Source: Pseudoxanthomonas suwonensis (GTDB taxonomy: Bacteria; Pseudomonadota; Gammaproteobacteria; Xanthomonadales; Xanthomonadaceae). Taken from it: DNA of 64,000 nt. The translations under genes were made by a program, and so were the position numbers. This document shows positions 48,190-57,472 of this stretch, piece after piece (position 1 is the first letter of the stretch; every line of letters starts with the position of its first letter). Under the pieces are notes generated by a model that saw only the letters and a program-made list of their open reading frames with translations, searched no databases and was not told where the DNA came from. Where the stretch lies: contig NZ_CP011144.1 of NCBI RefSeq assembly GCF_000972865.1, positions 3,531,118-3,595,117 of the forward strand. Direction: 5' to 3'.

Positions 48190-51100
48190 TCAGGCCTGGC
48201 GGCTCTGGTCGGAGCCTTCGACCGCTGCCGTGTCGGCGTGGCCTTCGACGGCTTCATCGTCCGTCGGCTCGGCCTCAGCCACCTGGGCGGCGGCATCCTG
48301 CGGTGCGGGCGCGGGCGTTTCCTGCGCGGCAGGCGCCTGGTCGAACAGGCCGGCCGTGGTCGGATAGGGCGTCGGGGCCGCGTCCGGCGCGGCATCGCTG
48401 GCAGTCGCCATCGGATCGTCGCTGGCAGCGGCTGCCGTTTCCACGGTCGCAGTCTCCGGGACTACGTCTGGTACCGGCGCTTCCGTGGCGGCCACGTCGG
48501 TGGCAGGCGTTTCAGTAGCGGTCACTTCAGCAGCGCTCACTTCCGGAGCCGCGTCCACCGACGGCGCTTCCGCGGCCGCGATGGCAGCCGCAGCGGCCGG
48601 CTCGACCGGGTCGGCCGCCGGTACCGGTTCGCCGGCGACGGCCTGAGCGGCGGCCAGGGCAGGTTCGGCTGCCGCCAGCTGCTCGACGGGCGCCGGGGAG
48701 ACCAGCGGCGCCGGCGCCGGCGCGGCCATCTCGTCGACGGCCGCGTGCGCGGGCGCCGGATCGGCCGCTGGCAGTTCCTGCGCTTCCGCGACAGGTGCAG
48801 CCTTCACCGGCTGTGGCGCGGGAGCAGGGAGGTCGTCGAAATCGAACTCGGGCTGGCCGGCGTGCGCCGGTGTCGCAGCGTCCGCGGACACCTCCGGCTC
48901 CTCGCCGCCGATCTCGTCGTCGTCGGCGTCGTCCAGGTCGGTCCCCGTCTCGCTGCCGGCTTCGGCCAGCGCGCCTGCGGCCTCGCCGCCACGACGGCGG
49001 CGGCGTCCACCGCGACGGCCGCGGCGGCGGCGGCTGCCACCTTCCGCGGTGCCGTCCTCGGTCGCGGGCACGGTGTCGCCGCCCACGTTGGCAGTGGTCG
49101 CGGTGACCTCGGCTGCGGTCGCGGTCGGATCGCCGACCACCACGGCAGCCGGCAGCGCCACGGCGGCGGTCGCGACGTTCTCGGCCACCACCTCGGCCGG
49201 CGCCGCAGGCGCGCGCGGCGCTTCCTCGCTGCGCGGAGCCGGTGCCTGCTGTTGCGCGGGCTTGGTGGTTTCGGCGGTTTCGGGCTTCTGCGGCTTCGGC
49301 TGCTTCTGCTGCTGGCGGTTGCCGGGCTGGCCCTGCGCCTGCGCGGCCTTCTGCTGCGCCTGGCGCTCCTGCTTCTGCTGCGGCGGGGCGTTGCCGCCAC
49401 CCTTGCCCTGCTGGCTGCCGCGCTGCTTCTGCTGCTGGCCGCCGCGGTTGCCCTGCTGGGCGCTGCCGCCTTCATTGCGGCCGTCGCGGCGACCGCGGTC
49501 GTTGCGGTTGCCGCGACCTTCGCTCTGCGGCTGCCGTTCCGGTGCCGGCGCGGCGGGCGTGTTGTCGCCGCCGAACAGGCGCTTGAAGAAGCCGACCACG
49601 CCACCGGAAGCCGGGGCCGCTACCGGCGCGCGCGGCGCCAGCGCGGCGGCCACCGGGGCCGGCGCCTCCTCGCGTTCCTCGCGCACCGGGGCCGGGCGCG
49701 GCGGGGCCACGCGGGTGACCGCCGGCGGCGGCGGGATGTTGAGCTGGGCCTTGGTCAGCGCGTGCACCGGCAGCTTGCGCGGGGTGCCGCGCTGGTAGCT
49801 CGGCTTGCCGCTTTCCTCGCCCAGCTCGTTCTCGCGCAGGCGGGTGACCTCGTAGTGCGGGGTATGCAGCTGCTCGTCGGCGACGATGATGATCGGCGCG
49901 TCGTGGCGCTGCTCGATCTCGCGCAGCGCACCGCGCTTCTCGTTGAGCAGGAAGTTGGCGATCTCCACCGGGGCCTGGACCAGCACCTGCCCGGTGTTCT
50001 CCTTCATCGCGTGCTCCTCGGCGACGCGGATGATCGACAGCGACAGCGACTCGACGCTGCGCATGCGGCCGTGGCCCTCGCAGCGCGGGCATACGATCTG
50101 GCTGGACTCGCCGAGGCTGGCGCGCAGGCGCTGGCGGCTCATCTCCATCAGGCCGAAGCGGCTGATCCGGCCCAGCTGCACGCGGGCGCGGTCGTACTTG
50201 AGCGCGCCCTGCAGGCGGTCCTCGACCGCGCGCTGGTGCTTGGACGAGGACATGTCGATGAAGTCGATCACCACCAGGCCGCCCAGGTCGCGCAGGCGCA
50301 GCTGGCGGGCCACTTCCTCGGCCGCCTCCAGGTTGGTGTGGAACGCGGTCTCCTCGATGTCGCCGCCCTTGGTGGCGCGCGCCGAGTTGACGTCGATCGC
50401 GGTCAGCGCCTCGGTCTGGTCGATCACCAGCGCGCCGCCGGAAGGCAGGCGGATGGTGCGCTCGTAGGCGTTCTCGATCTGCGACTCGATCTGGAAGCGG
50501 TTGAAGAGCGGGATGTCGTCCTTGTAATGCTTGAGCTTGCGCAGGGTCTGCGGCATCACCTGTTCCATGAACTGGCGTGCGTCCTGGTGCATCTCTTCGG
50601 TGTCGACCAGGATCTCGCCGATGTCGGCGCGCAGGTAGTCGCGCAGGGCGCGGATGATCAGCCGCGACTCCTGGTAGATCAGGAACGGGGCCGGCTTGCT
50701 CAGCGCGGCCTCGGCGATCGCGCGCCAGGCGGCCAGCAGGTAGTCCAGGTCCCACTGCAGTTCCTCGGCGTCGCGGCCGACGCCGGCGGTGCGGATGATC
50801 ACGCCCATGTCGTCGGGGATGGTCAGCGCGTCCATCGCGCGCTTGAGCTCGGCGCGGTCTTCGCCCTCGATCCGGCGCGAGACGCCGCCGGCCGACGGCG
50901 AGTTGGGCATCAGCACCATGTAGCGGCCGGCCAGCGAGATGAACGTGGTCAGCGCCGCGCCCTTGTTGCCGCGCTCGTCCTTGTCGACCTGGACCACCAC
51001 TTCCTGGCCCTCGCGCAGCAGCTCGCGGATGCCGGCCTTGTTCGGGTCGACGCCGCTCTGGAAGTAGTCGCGGGAGATTTCCTTGAGCGGCAGGAAGCCG

Positions 51101-51294
51101 TGGCGCTCGGCGCCGTACTCGACGAAGGCCGCCTCGAGGGAGGGTTCGAGCCGGGTGATGCGGCCCTTGTAGATGTTGGACTTCTTCTGTTCCTTCGACG
51201 GCTGTTCGATGTCGATGTCGTACAGGGTCTGGCCGTCGACGATGGCCACGCGCAGTTCTTCGGCCTGCGTGGCATTGATCAACATTCGCTTCAT
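48190..51294 (-). CDS. rne: Ribonuclease E
   Basis: A 1034-residue endoribonuclease, scaffold of the RNA degradosome. The N-terminal catalytic half (about 1-510) begins [21 protein letters not shown] and has the S1 domain ([30 protein letters not shown]), the DNase-I-like region with the metal-binding [21 protein letters not shown], and the zinc link [12 protein letters not shown] that joins subunits. The C-terminal half is low-complexity: Arg/Gln-rich RNA-binding stretches (about 590-660), [16 protein letters not shown] near 760, then long Ala/Pro/Glu/Thr-rich disordered sequence. It is divergent from rluC, as is usual. Confidence 0.95.
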   Translation of the reverse strand: MKRMLINATQAEELRVAIVDGQTLYDIDIEQPSKEQKKSNIYKGRITRLEPSLEAAFVEYGAERHGFLPLKEISRDYFQSGVDPNKAGIRELLREGQEVVVQVDKDERGNKGAALTTFISLAGRYMVLMPNSPSAGGVSRRIEGEDRAELKRAMDALTIPDDMGVIIRTAGVGRDAEELQWDLDYLLAAWRAIAEAALSKPAPFLIYQESRLIIRALRDYLRADIGEILVDTEEMHQDARQFMEQVMPQTLRKLKHYKDDIPLFNRFQIESQIENAYERTIRLPSGGALVIDQTEALTAIDVNSARATKGGDIEETAFHTNLEAAEEVARQLRLRDLGGLVVIDFIDMSSSKHQRAVEDRLQGALKYDRARVQLGRISRFGLMEMSRQRLRASLGESSQIVCPRCEGHGRMRSVESLSLSIIRVAEEHAMKENTGQVLVQAPVEIANFLLNEKRGALREIEQRHDAPIIIVADEQLHTPHYEVTRLRENELGEESGKPSYQRGTPRKLPVHALTKAQLNIPPPPAVTRVAPPRPAPVREEREEAPAPVAAALAPRAPVAAPASGGVVGFFKRLFGGDNTPAAPAPERQPQSEGRGNRNDRGRRDGRNEGGSAQQGNRGGQQQKQRGSQQGKGGGNAPPQQKQERQAQQKAAQAQGQPGNRQQQKQPKPQKPETAETTKPAQQQAPAPRSEEAPRAPAAPAEVVAENVATAAVALPAAVVVGDPTATAAEVTATTANVGGDTVPATEDGTAEGGSRRRRGRRGGRRRRRGGEAAGALAEAGSETGTDLDDADDDEIGGEEPEVSADAATPAHAGQPEFDFDDLPAPAPQPVKAAPVAEAQELPAADPAPAHAAVDEMAAPAPAPLVSPAPVEQLAAAEPALAAAQAVAGEPVPAADPVEPAAAAAIAAAEAPSVDAAPEVSAAEVTATETPATDVAATEAPVPDVVPETATVETAAAASDDPMATASDAAPDAAPTPYPTTAGLFDQAPAAQETPAPAPQDAAAQVAEAEPTDDEAVEGHADTAAVEGSDQSRQA

Positions 51295-51728
51295 GGTGCG
51301 TTCCTCGCGCGCTCTACCGCGCGGAACGCCGGGGCGTTCGCTCTCTGGAATCCCGCCGGCCGCCCGTTCTTGCGTGATCGGGAGGGGAGGCGGGTTTCGC
51401 CGCCCGTCGCGCGGGGCGCGGTCCGGACGGATCCTGGTTTCCAGCGCTGCAACACCACGGCGGACCGCGGGAGCGCTTTGCTATGGGTTTCTTATTGGGT
51501 ACGGCGGGCCGCCGGCGCGGACGCCATGCGGGACATGTTCAGCAACCGGTGCTCTGACCCACCGGGCCATGGCCGGGTCTGCCTGCAAGCCGCTAACATG
51601 GCCGCTCCGGGAGCGGTGGCCGCGCACTGTGCCGGGATCGCGGGAAGCCCGGGCTTTCGGCCCTGCAACTTCTTCCAGCGGAATCAAACCCTTACATCGC
51701 CGGCCGAGTCTAACAGAATTCACCTCCC
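51295..51728. other. Divergent rne-rluC regulatory region (434 bases, no gene)
   Basis: The gap contains the rne leader on the minus strand and the rluC promoter on the plus strand. The least GC-rich spots are TTTGCTATGGGTTTCTTATTGGG (51478-51500), a likely rne promoter area, and GAATCAAACCCTTACATC with AGTCTAACAGAATT (51679-51722), a likely rluC promoter area. The distance allows an rne leader of up to about 180 nt, as expected for an autoregulated RNase E transcript. Confidence 0.45.
51298..51329 (-). promoter_or_regulatory. Leader hairpin masking the rne ribosome-binding site
   Basis: On the rne strand, GCGTTCC-GCGCG (loop GTAGAG) pairs with CGCGC-(GA)-GGAACGC, and the 3' arm contains the Shine-Dalgarno sequence GAGGAA seven bases before the ATG. 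In enterobacteria RNase E controls its own mRNA through leader hairpins; whether this one does is inference. Confidence 0.5.
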
Positions 51729-52700
51729 ATGACCCCATCCCCCACGGACGGCCCCGCCCGGGCCGGCGCCCGCACCGTGAAGGTGCCCGAAGACCGCGAC
51801 GGCCAGCGCCTGGACAACTTCCTGCTGGGCCAGCTCAAGGGGGCCCCGCGCAGCCTGGTCTACAAGCTGGTGCGCAGCGGCCAAGTCCGCGTCAATGGTG
51901 GCCGGGCCAAGGCCGAGCGCAAGCTGGCTGCGGGCGACGAGATCAGGATTCCGCCGGTCCGGCTGGGCGAGGAGGCCGAGCGCGGCACCCCGGCGCCGGG
52001 CCTGCTGCAGCGGATCGAGGCGGCGATCGTGTTCGAGGACGCGCGCCTGCTGGCGCTGGACAAGCCCTCGGGAGTGGCCAGCCACGGCGGCAGCGGGATC
52101 AGCTTCGGCGCGATCGAGACCCTGCGCGCGCTGCGGCCGGGGCATACGCTGGAGCTGGCGCATCGCCTGGACCGGGACACGTCTGGGGTGCTGGTGGTGG
52201 CCAAGAAGCGTTCGGCGCTGGCCGAGCTGCAGGCGCTGATGCGCGAGGGCGGGGCGGGCGGCGGCATCCGCAAGCGCTACCTGACCCTGCTCACCGGGCG
52301 GATGCCGGACGGCACGATGAGCGTGGACGCGCCGCTGCACGTGGGCCTGCGCCAGGGTGGCGAGCGCCACGTGCAGGTCGATCCGGACGGCAAGCCGTCG
52401 CTGAGCCACTTCAAGGTGCTGGAGCGGCGCGGCGGGCAGTCCTACTGCGAGGTGCGGATCGACACCGGCCGCACCCACCAGATCCGCGTGCATGCGCAGC
52501 ACATCGGCCATCCGGTGGCCGGCGACGACAAGTACGGCGCTCCGGAGGCCAACCGGCGGCTGCGCGACAAGGCCGGGCTGCGGCGGCTGTTCCTGCATGC
52601 GGCGTCGCTGGAGTTCGCGCTGGACGACGGGCGCACGGCGTACACGATCAGTGCGCCGCTGGCACCGGAGTTGCGAGAGGTGCTGGATCGGCTGGAGTGA
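51729..52700 (+). CDS. rluC: 23S rRNA pseudouridine synthase RluC
   Basis: A 323-residue RluA-family pseudouridine synthase that modifies 23S rRNA (positions 955/2504/2580 in E. coli). The N-terminal S4 RNA-binding domain (about 24-85, GQRLDNFLLGQLKGAPRSLVYKLVRSGQVRVNG) precedes the catalytic domain with the nucleophilic Asp in AHRLDRDTSGVLVVAK (about 140-155), RKRYLTLLTG and GRTHQIRVHAQHIGHPV. Divergence from rne supports RluC over RluA/RluD. Confidence 0.93.
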   Translation: MTPSPTDGPARAGARTVKVPEDRDGQRLDNFLLGQLKGAPRSLVYKLVRSGQVRVNGGRAKAERKLAAGDEIRIPPVRLGEEAERGTPAPGLLQRIEAAIVFEDARLLALDKPSGVASHGGSGISFGAIETLRALRPGHTLELAHRLDRDTSGVLVVAKKRSALAELQALMREGGAGGGIRKRYLTLLTGRMPDGTMSVDAPLHVGLRQGGERHVQVDPDGKPSLSHFKVLERRGGQSYCEVRIDTGRTHQIRVHAQHIGHPVAGDDKYGAPEANRRLRDKAGLRRLFLHAASLEFALDDGRTAYTISAPLAPELREVLDRLE

Positions 52701-52711
52701 CGGTATTTTCG

Positions 52712-52745
52712 CCGTCATCCCCGCGAAGGCGGGGAGCCAGTGACT
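52712..52745 (+). repeat. Half copy of the CCGTCATCCCCGCG repeat
   Basis: CCGTCATCCCCGCGAAGGCG followed by GGGAGCCAGTGACTTG, without an inverted partner, directly after rluC. It contains its own hairpin CCCCGC-GAAG-GCGGGG and could serve as a transcription-ending structure. Confidence 0.6.
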
Positions 52746-52812
52746 TGAACGGTCAAGATTGCGATTGCATGGCTTGAGGCAAGAGCTTCAGGGCCGCCAG
52801 CTTCGGCTGGGT

Positions 52813-52923
52813 CCGCCGTGCCCAGGGGGGTCTGGCGCATCGCTCCGCTGCGGCGTCCTGCCTCCGAGTCGCGACCGCAGCACATCCCTGTGCTGCTTGC
52901 GCCAGACCCCCTGGGCACGGCGG
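52813..52923 (+). repeat. Structured palindrome family, copy D (111 nt, different arms, same flanks)
   Basis: Arms of 27 and 26 bases (52813-52839, starting CCGCCGTGCCCAGGGGGG; 52898-52923) pair along their full length with one bulged G, but share no sequence with the arms of copies A-C. The inner hairpin GCAGCACA-TCCC-TGTGCTGC (52877-52896) has the same GCACA-TCCC-TGTGC core as copy A. The flanks GCTTCGGCTGGGTC (before) and GGTCGTGGCTTCG (after) match those of A and B. It lies 240 bases from copy C. Confidence 0.8.
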
Positions 52924-53006
52924 CCTCGGGTGGCTTGTAGGTCGTGGCTTCGATAGGAAGAGCAACAGCAAAGGCAAAAGCACCCCTCCCAGACGGCACT
53001 GCCTTC

Positions 53007-53100
53007 TGTAGGAGCGGGCATGACCGCGACACGGGCGTCGGAATCACGAGGGTGTCGCCTGGGCCGACGGCGTCGGGTCGCGGTCATGCCCGCTCCTACA
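53007..53100 (+). repeat. REP pair (REPIN) between copies D and C
   Basis: Starts TGTAGGAGCGGGCATGACCGCG and ends GCGGTCATGCCCGCTCCTACA. The REP hairpin bases (GCGGGCATGACCGC) differ from the other REPINs while both ends remain complementary to each other. Confidence 0.85.
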
Positions 53101-53163
53101 AAAAGCTTTGCCCTGCTCATCGCCTGTGAACGGAGCCACGACCCCAAAGCTCCCCGAAGACGT

Positions 53164-53262
53164 GGCGGGCCGGGAGTATTGCGGCAGCGGCCATGGATGG
53201 CCGCGTCGGCGAGTCGGCACACGGATGTGCCGCCGAGACGACCGCAATACCCCCGGCCTGCC
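53164..53262 (-). repeat. Structured palindrome family, copy C (99 nt, inverted orientation)
   Basis: Same length as A and B but reversed. The arms (53164-53184, 53242-53262) read GGCAGGCCGGGGGTATTGCG... on the minus strand against GGCAGTGCGGGTGTGTTGCG... in A. About a third of arm positions changed, yet 20 of 21 pairs remain when one G-T wobble is counted. The inner hairpins CGGCACA-TCCG-TGTGCCG and GCGGCCA-TCCA-TGGCCGC and both flanks are conserved. Bases 53263-53432 beyond it hold a short stretch with GCAACCGCA, as in the leader of A, and no gene. Confidence 0.85.
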
Positions 53263-53432
53263 GCGGCTCAGACCGAAGCCGACCACATCCGGCGCTTTTG
53301 ACTATGCGGTTGCTTTCCTTCCCGCCGCCCGCCACCCGCCGCCTGCTGCCCGCCGAACCCCGACTCCGACTGTGGCGCGTCGATCGCTATCGGTGCCGTG
53401 CTACGGGTGCCAGCGGTGGGGCATCGCCGTAT

Positions 53433-54242
53433 TCACCACTTGAACAGCACCAGGCTCAGCGCCAGCACACCCATGCCGCTGACCAGGCCGTAGACCGTCT
53501 CGTGGCCCTTGGCGTAGCGCTTGGCCGCCGGCAGCAGCTCGTCGATCGCCAGGAACACCATGACGCCGGCGATCACGCCGAACACCATGCCGAATACCGC
53601 GTCGGTCAGGTGGTTGGACAGCAGCATGAAGCCGATGATCGCGCCCACCGGCTCGGCCAGCCCGGACAGCAGGCTGGCGATGAAGGCATAGCCTTTGTTG
53701 CCGGTGGCGTAGTACACCGGCACCGCGATGGCGATGCCTTCGGGAATGTTGTGGATCGCGATCGCGAACGCCAGCGGCAGGCCCACCGCCGGGTTGCCCA
53801 GCGTGGCGAAGAACGTGGCCAGGCCCTCGGGGAAGTTGTGCGCGGTGATCGCCACCGCCGTCATCAGCCCGACCCGGCGGATGTAGTCGCGGTTGTGCTG
53901 GCGCAGCGCCGGGTCGTCCGGGGTCAGGGCGTCGTGCGGATTGGGCACCAGCATGTCGATGACCATGATCAGCAGCACGCCGGCCAGGAACGCGAACGTG
54001 GCGTAGGTGAAGCCCAGCCGCGCGTCGAAGGCCAGGGTGAACGAATAGATCGACTTGTTGAGGATCTCCGACAGCGACACGAACACCATCGCGCCGCCGG
54101 CGAAGGCCAGGCCGAAGGCGAGCAAACGCGGGTTGGGCCCGCGCGCGAAGATCACCAGCAGGCTGCCGAGCGCGGTGGCCAGGCCCGCGGCCAGGGTCAC
54201 CGCCAGGGCGACCAGCACCGCGGAGGTCGAAGGCTCGTGCAT
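53433..54242 (-). CDS. zupT: Zinc transporter ZupT (ZIP family)
   Basis: A 269-residue inner-membrane metal importer with eight predicted helices. The two metal-site signatures are HNFPEGLATFFATL (helix 4, about 134-147) and HNIPEGIAIAVPVYYA (helix 5, about 163-178). A His/Asp-containing cytoplasmic loop (PNPHDALTPDDPALRQHNRD) lies between helices 3 and 4. It takes up Zn and possibly Fe, Co or Mn. It follows the TonB-domain lipoprotein gene by 30 bases on the same strand. Confidence 0.93.
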   Translation of the reverse strand: MHEPSTSAVLVALAVTLAAGLATALGSLLVIFARGPNPRLLAFGLAFAGGAMVFVSLSEILNKSIYSFTLAFDARLGFTYATFAFLAGVLLIMVIDMLVPNPHDALTPDDPALRQHNRDYIRRVGLMTAVAITAHNFPEGLATFFATLGNPAVGLPLAFAIAIHNIPEGIAIAVPVYYATGNKGYAFIASLLSGLAEPVGAIIGFMLLSNHLTDAVFGMVFGVIAGVMVFLAIDELLPAAKRYAKGHETVYGLVSGMGVLALSLVLFKW

Positions 54243-54272
54243 GCGTGCTTCCTCGTCCCTGAGGTGGCGGGT

Positions 54273-54695
54273 TCAGAGCGCGGGCTGGCGGCCGGCGTCC
54301 AGCGCGAAGCAGGCGTCCGGGCGTACCGCCGGCGGGGTGAAGTTCACCGGCACCTGGATGATCTGCGCCACCGGTTCGCCCGCGCGGGTGGCCGGTCGGA
54401 ATTTCCAGCCCTGCACGGATTCCTGCGCCAGCCGGTCGAGCTCGTCGTTGCCGCTGCTGCCGACCACATCGATCCGGGTCGGGGTGCCGGCCGGGCCGAC
54501 CTCGACCTTGAGCAGGGCCTGGCCGCCGACGCCGGCGCAGGCCAGCTCGATCGGGAACTGCGGCGGCGGGGTGTCGATCGCCGCGACCTGGGTCGGCGCC
54601 GGCACCGGTTCGGCCGGCGGTGCGCTGCCGCCGCAACCGGCCAGCAGGACGGTCAGCGCCACCGCGCCCGGCAGGGACGGGGAGGGACGGGTCAT
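54273..54695 (-). CDS. TonB C-terminal-domain lipoprotein
   Basis: A 140-residue protein with a lipoprotein signal (LTVLLAGCGG, lipidated Cys about 21) and a short Pro-rich spacer. The C-terminal domain resembles the TonB C-terminal fold (ALLKVEVGPAGTPTRIDVVGSSGNDELDRLAQESVQGWKFRPATRAGEPV). A lipid anchor in place of a cytoplasmic-side membrane helix means it cannot couple to ExbBD in the usual way, so its role is unclear. It sits between zupT and phhB, with three bases to the latter, so the three genes are probably one operon. Confidence 0.8.
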   Translation of the reverse strand: MTRPSPSLPGAVALTVLLAGCGGSAPPAEPVPAPTQVAAIDTPPPQFPIELACAGVGGQALLKVEVGPAGTPTRIDVVGSSGNDELDRLAQESVQGWKFRPATRAGEPVAQIIQVPVNFTPPAVRPDACFALDAGRQPAL

Positions 54696-54698
54696 GGC

Positions 54699-55043
54699 TC
54701 AGTCCTCCAGCAGGGCCGCGGCGCGCGCCGCGCAGATGAAGTCGTTCTCGCTCAGCCCGCCGACGTCATGGGTCGAGAAGCGCACCACGCAGCGGTCGTA
54801 GTGCACGCCCAGGTCCGGATGGTGGTCCTCGCGGTGGGCGATCCAGGCCAGCGCGTTCACGAACGCCATCGTCCGGTGGTAGTCCTTGAACTTGAAGGTT
54901 CGTACCAATGCGCGGCCTTCCTCGGCCAGTTCCCAGCCCGGTACCTGCGGCAGCAGCTCGGCGATGCGGGCCTGCCCCAGCCGGTGTTCGTGGCCCTTGC
55001 GGGGCAGGCAGTGCGCCTGTGCCAGCGGGATGAGGTCGGACAT
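54699..55043 (-). CDS. phhB: Pterin-4a-carbinolamine dehydratase
   Basis: A 114-residue enzyme that regenerates the tetrahydropterin cofactor used by aromatic amino-acid hydroxylases. The family core is clear: [68 protein letters not shown], with the active-site His pair in EDHHPDL (about 71-77) and the ligand-binding THDVGGL. Phenylalanine hydroxylase, its usual partner, is not in the window. First gene of the phhB-lipoprotein-zupT run. Confidence 0.93.
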   Translation of the reverse strand: MSDLIPLAQAHCLPRKGHEHRLGQARIAELLPQVPGWELAEEGRALVRTFKFKDYHRTMAFVNALAWIAHREDHHPDLGVHYDRCVVRFSTHDVGGLSENDFICAARAAALLED

Positions 55044-55111
55044 GGGGGAGCCTCCGTGGTGCCTGCCTGAACGCTGCGGCGGGCGGCTGCGGGCCGGCGC
55101 CGGGACATGGC

Positions 55112-55117
55112 TAGAAT
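55112..55117 (+). promoter_or_regulatory. Candidate -10 box placing nfuA transcription start at its ATG
   Basis: TAGAAT ends six bases before the ATG at 55124, so the predicted transcription start falls on or next to the start codon. No Shine-Dalgarno sequence is present. Second such case in the window after mtnA. Confidence 0.5.
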
Positions 55118-55123
55118 ACCCGC

Positions 55124-55720
55124 ATGATCAATATCTCCGACAGCGCGCAGGCGCACTTCCGCAAGCTGGTCGAACGCGAGGCCATCCCCGGCCTGGGCGT
55201 GCGCCTGAGTGCGGTGGACCCGGGCACGCCGCGCGCCGACGCGCGGCTGGAGTTCGCCGAGCCGGCCGAACTGGCCGGCGACGAGTGGGCGGTCGACTGC
55301 GACGGCTTCACCCTGTACGTGGCCGCCGACAGCGTGGCCTGGCTGGACGGCGCGGAGATCGACTACGTCTACCAGGGCACCGGCGCGCAGCTGACCATCC
55401 GCGCGCCGAAAATCAAGGGCGAGGCGCCGGCCGACTCGGCCTCGCTGGTCGAGCGCGTGCGCTGGGTGCTGGAGAACGAGATCAATCCGCAGCTGGCCCA
55501 GCACGGCGGCCGCGCCAGCGTGCAGGAAGTGTCGGCCGAGGGCGTGGTCCTGCTGCGCTTCGGCGGTGGCTGCCACGGCTGCGGCATGGCCGACGTGACC
55601 CTCAAGCAGGGCATCGAGAAGACCCTGATCGCGCGGGTGCCGGGAGTGACCGCGGTGCGCGACGCCACCGACCACGACAGTGGCCAGGCGCCGTACATGC
55701 CGCGCGGAAACGCGGCCTGA
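55124..55720 (+). CDS. nfuA: Fe-S biogenesis protein NfuA
   Basis: A 198-residue iron-sulfur carrier. The N-terminal half is a degenerate A-type (HesB/IscA-like) domain that lacks the usual cysteines ([17 protein letters not shown]...). The C-terminal half is the NifU-like domain (about 105-185, [20 protein letters not shown]) with the cluster-binding CHGC in [14 protein letters not shown] (about 150-153). It delivers clusters to client proteins under stress. Followed 15 bases later by the repetitive membrane protein gene. Confidence 0.95.
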   Translation: MINISDSAQAHFRKLVEREAIPGLGVRLSAVDPGTPRADARLEFAEPAELAGDEWAVDCDGFTLYVAADSVAWLDGAEIDYVYQGTGAQLTIRAPKIKGEAPADSASLVERVRWVLENEINPQLAQHGGRASVQEVSAEGVVLLRFGGGCHGCGMADVTLKQGIEKTLIARVPGVTAVRDATDHDSGQAPYMPRGNAA

Positions 55721-55735
55721 CGCGGCGCTGCGCTG

Positions 55736-57472
55736 GTGACGCGGGCGTATGAAATCGTCCAGGCGCTGATCGAGCGCACGCCACTGCGTCCCCCGCTGGA
55801 ACGAACCACCCGCATGCCCTATGGCTGGGCGCTGTGGCTGCGCGCGCTGAAGCCGTTGCCGGCGCGCCCGCATGCCGAGCCCGGCGAGGTGGTCGACCTG
55901 CTGGCGCAGCGGCCGCTGCGGCCGCTGCCGCCGGGGGAGGAACTGGCGACCTGGCCGGCGTTCGCCTCGCTGTTCCGCCAGGGCTGGCTGCCGTCGCCGC
56001 GCGACGAGCGCCCGCTGCGCTGGACCTCGCGCCTGGCCACGCTGTTGCTGCATCTGCTGTTCGTCGTGTTCCTGGCCTGGCTGGCCTATCTGCAGTCCCT
56101 GCTGCCGCCGCCGCCACCGGAAGCAGGCGGCGGCGAGCGGATCGAGGTCGGTTTCGTCGGCGCCGGCGATCCGGGCACGCCGCGCGCCGACGCCGCCGAC
56201 GCGCCCGCCGGAGCGCCGGGCGAGACCGCCGATTCGGCCGACCCGGCGCCGGCACCGGCGCAGGCGGCCGCAAGCACCGAGGCCGCGCCGTCGGCGCCGT
56301 CGCTGCCGCAGGTCGGCACCCCGCTGCCCACGCCGGTCCTGCAGGCGCCGCCGCTGCCGGAGGTCGCCGTGCGCGAGGTTCCGGAGCCGGTGCCGTCCGA
56401 GCCCACGGTCGCGCAGCCGGTCCAGGTGACCGAGGTCGAGCGGCCGACCATCGACTACGTGCTGCCGCCGACCACGCCCAGCCAGGTCACCGTGCGTCCG
56501 GTCGATGCGCCGCAGCTGCGCGAGCGCGAGGTGACCGTGGTGCAGGCGCCGACGATCGAGGCGCCGCAGGTGCGGCCGGTCGACGTGCCGTTGCGGCAGC
56601 CGCGCGAGGCGGAGTTGCGCATGCGCGAGGTCGACGAGCCGGTGCCGCAGGTGGAGGTCCGGCCGGTCGCCGTGCAGGGACCGCGGATCGAGGCCAGGCC
56701 GCCGGGCGCGCCCGAGGCGAGCGTGCGCCAGCGCGAGGTGGCGATGCCGTCGCCGGCGGCGGCGGAGTCCGCATCGACCGCGGCCGGTGCGGCGAGCGCC
56801 GCGGCCGCCGCATCGTCCGCCGCACCGGCCGCGGGCATTGCGCCCGCCGGTACCGGCCAGGATCCGGCGCCGCGTCCTGCCAGCGGACAGGCGCCGGGCA
56901 GTGCCTCGCCGGCGACCGCCGCCACCGGGCCTGGCGCCGGCAGTGGCTGGGAAAGCCCACGCACCGGCGACGACTGGGGCCAGGCGCGCAGCGGTGAGGT
57001 CCGGCCGGGTGGCACCTCGGGCCTGTTCGACGGCGAGGGTCGGGTGCGCCTTCCCGGGGACGGCTCGGGGCCGGGACAGGGACCGGCGAGCGGTGCCGGC
57101 GCGGGTGCCGGCATGGCCGACCGCGGCGCGCCGGGCGGCGACAACGACACCTGGACCCGGGACCGCATCGACCAGTCCGGCACCTGGCTCAAGCGTCCAC
57201 CCTACGACTACGAACCGACCAGCTTCGACCGCTACTGGGTGCCGAACGAGTCGCTGCTGGCCGATTGGGTGCGCAAGGGCATCAAGTCGGTGGCCATCCC
57301 CATCCCGGGCACCGGCAAGAAGATCGACTGCGTGGTCTCGATGCTGCAGCTGGGCTTCGGCTGCGGCATCTCCGACCCGGACCTCAACGAGCAGCCGACC
57401 ACCGCGCGGCCGCCGCCGGACATCCCGTTCAAGCCCGAACTGCAGGAAGACAACGGCAGCGTGCCGTTGTAG
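55736..57472 (+). CDS. Repetitive single-span membrane protein
   Basis: A 578-residue protein starting at GTG. The N-terminal cytoplasmic region (about 1-95) includes PYGWALWLRALKPLPARPHAEPGEVVDLLAQRP. One membrane helix (about 102-124, LATLLLHLLFVVFLAWLAYLQSLL) follows. A very long Pro/Val/Glu then Ala/Ser/Gly-rich region (about 125-460) contains repeated short motifs such as VREVPEPVP, VREREVTVVQAPTIEAPQVRPVDVP. The C-terminal domain (about 465-578, TWLKRPPYDYEPTSFDRYWVPNESLLADW, KIDCVVSMLQLGFGCGISDPDL) looks folded, with two Cys. Similar proteins annotated transmembrane repetitive protein follow nfuA in xanthomonads, as I recall. Function unknown. Its TAG stop is part of a REP sequence. 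Confidence 0.75.
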   Translation: MTRAYEIVQALIERTPLRPPLERTTRMPYGWALWLRALKPLPARPHAEPGEVVDLLAQRPLRPLPPGEELATWPAFASLFRQGWLPSPRDERPLRWTSRLATLLLHLLFVVFLAWLAYLQSLLPPPPPEAGGGERIEVGFVGAGDPGTPRADAADAPAGAPGETADSADPAPAPAQAAASTEAAPSAPSLPQVGTPLPTPVLQAPPLPEVAVREVPEPVPSEPTVAQPVQVTEVERPTIDYVLPPTTPSQVTVRPVDAPQLREREVTVVQAPTIEAPQVRPVDVPLRQPREAELRMREVDEPVPQVEVRPVAVQGPRIEARPPGAPEASVRQREVAMPSPAAAESASTAAGAASAAAAASSAAPAAGIAPAGTGQDPAPRPASGQAPGSASPATAATGPGAGSGWESPRTGDDWGQARSGEVRPGGTSGLFDGEGRVRLPGDGSGPGQGPASGAGAGAGMADRGAPGGDNDTWTRDRIDQSGTWLKRPPYDYEPTSFDRYWVPNESLLADWVRKGIKSVAIPIPGTGKKIDCVVSMLQLGFGCGISDPDLNEQPTTARPPPDIPFKPELQEDNGSVPL

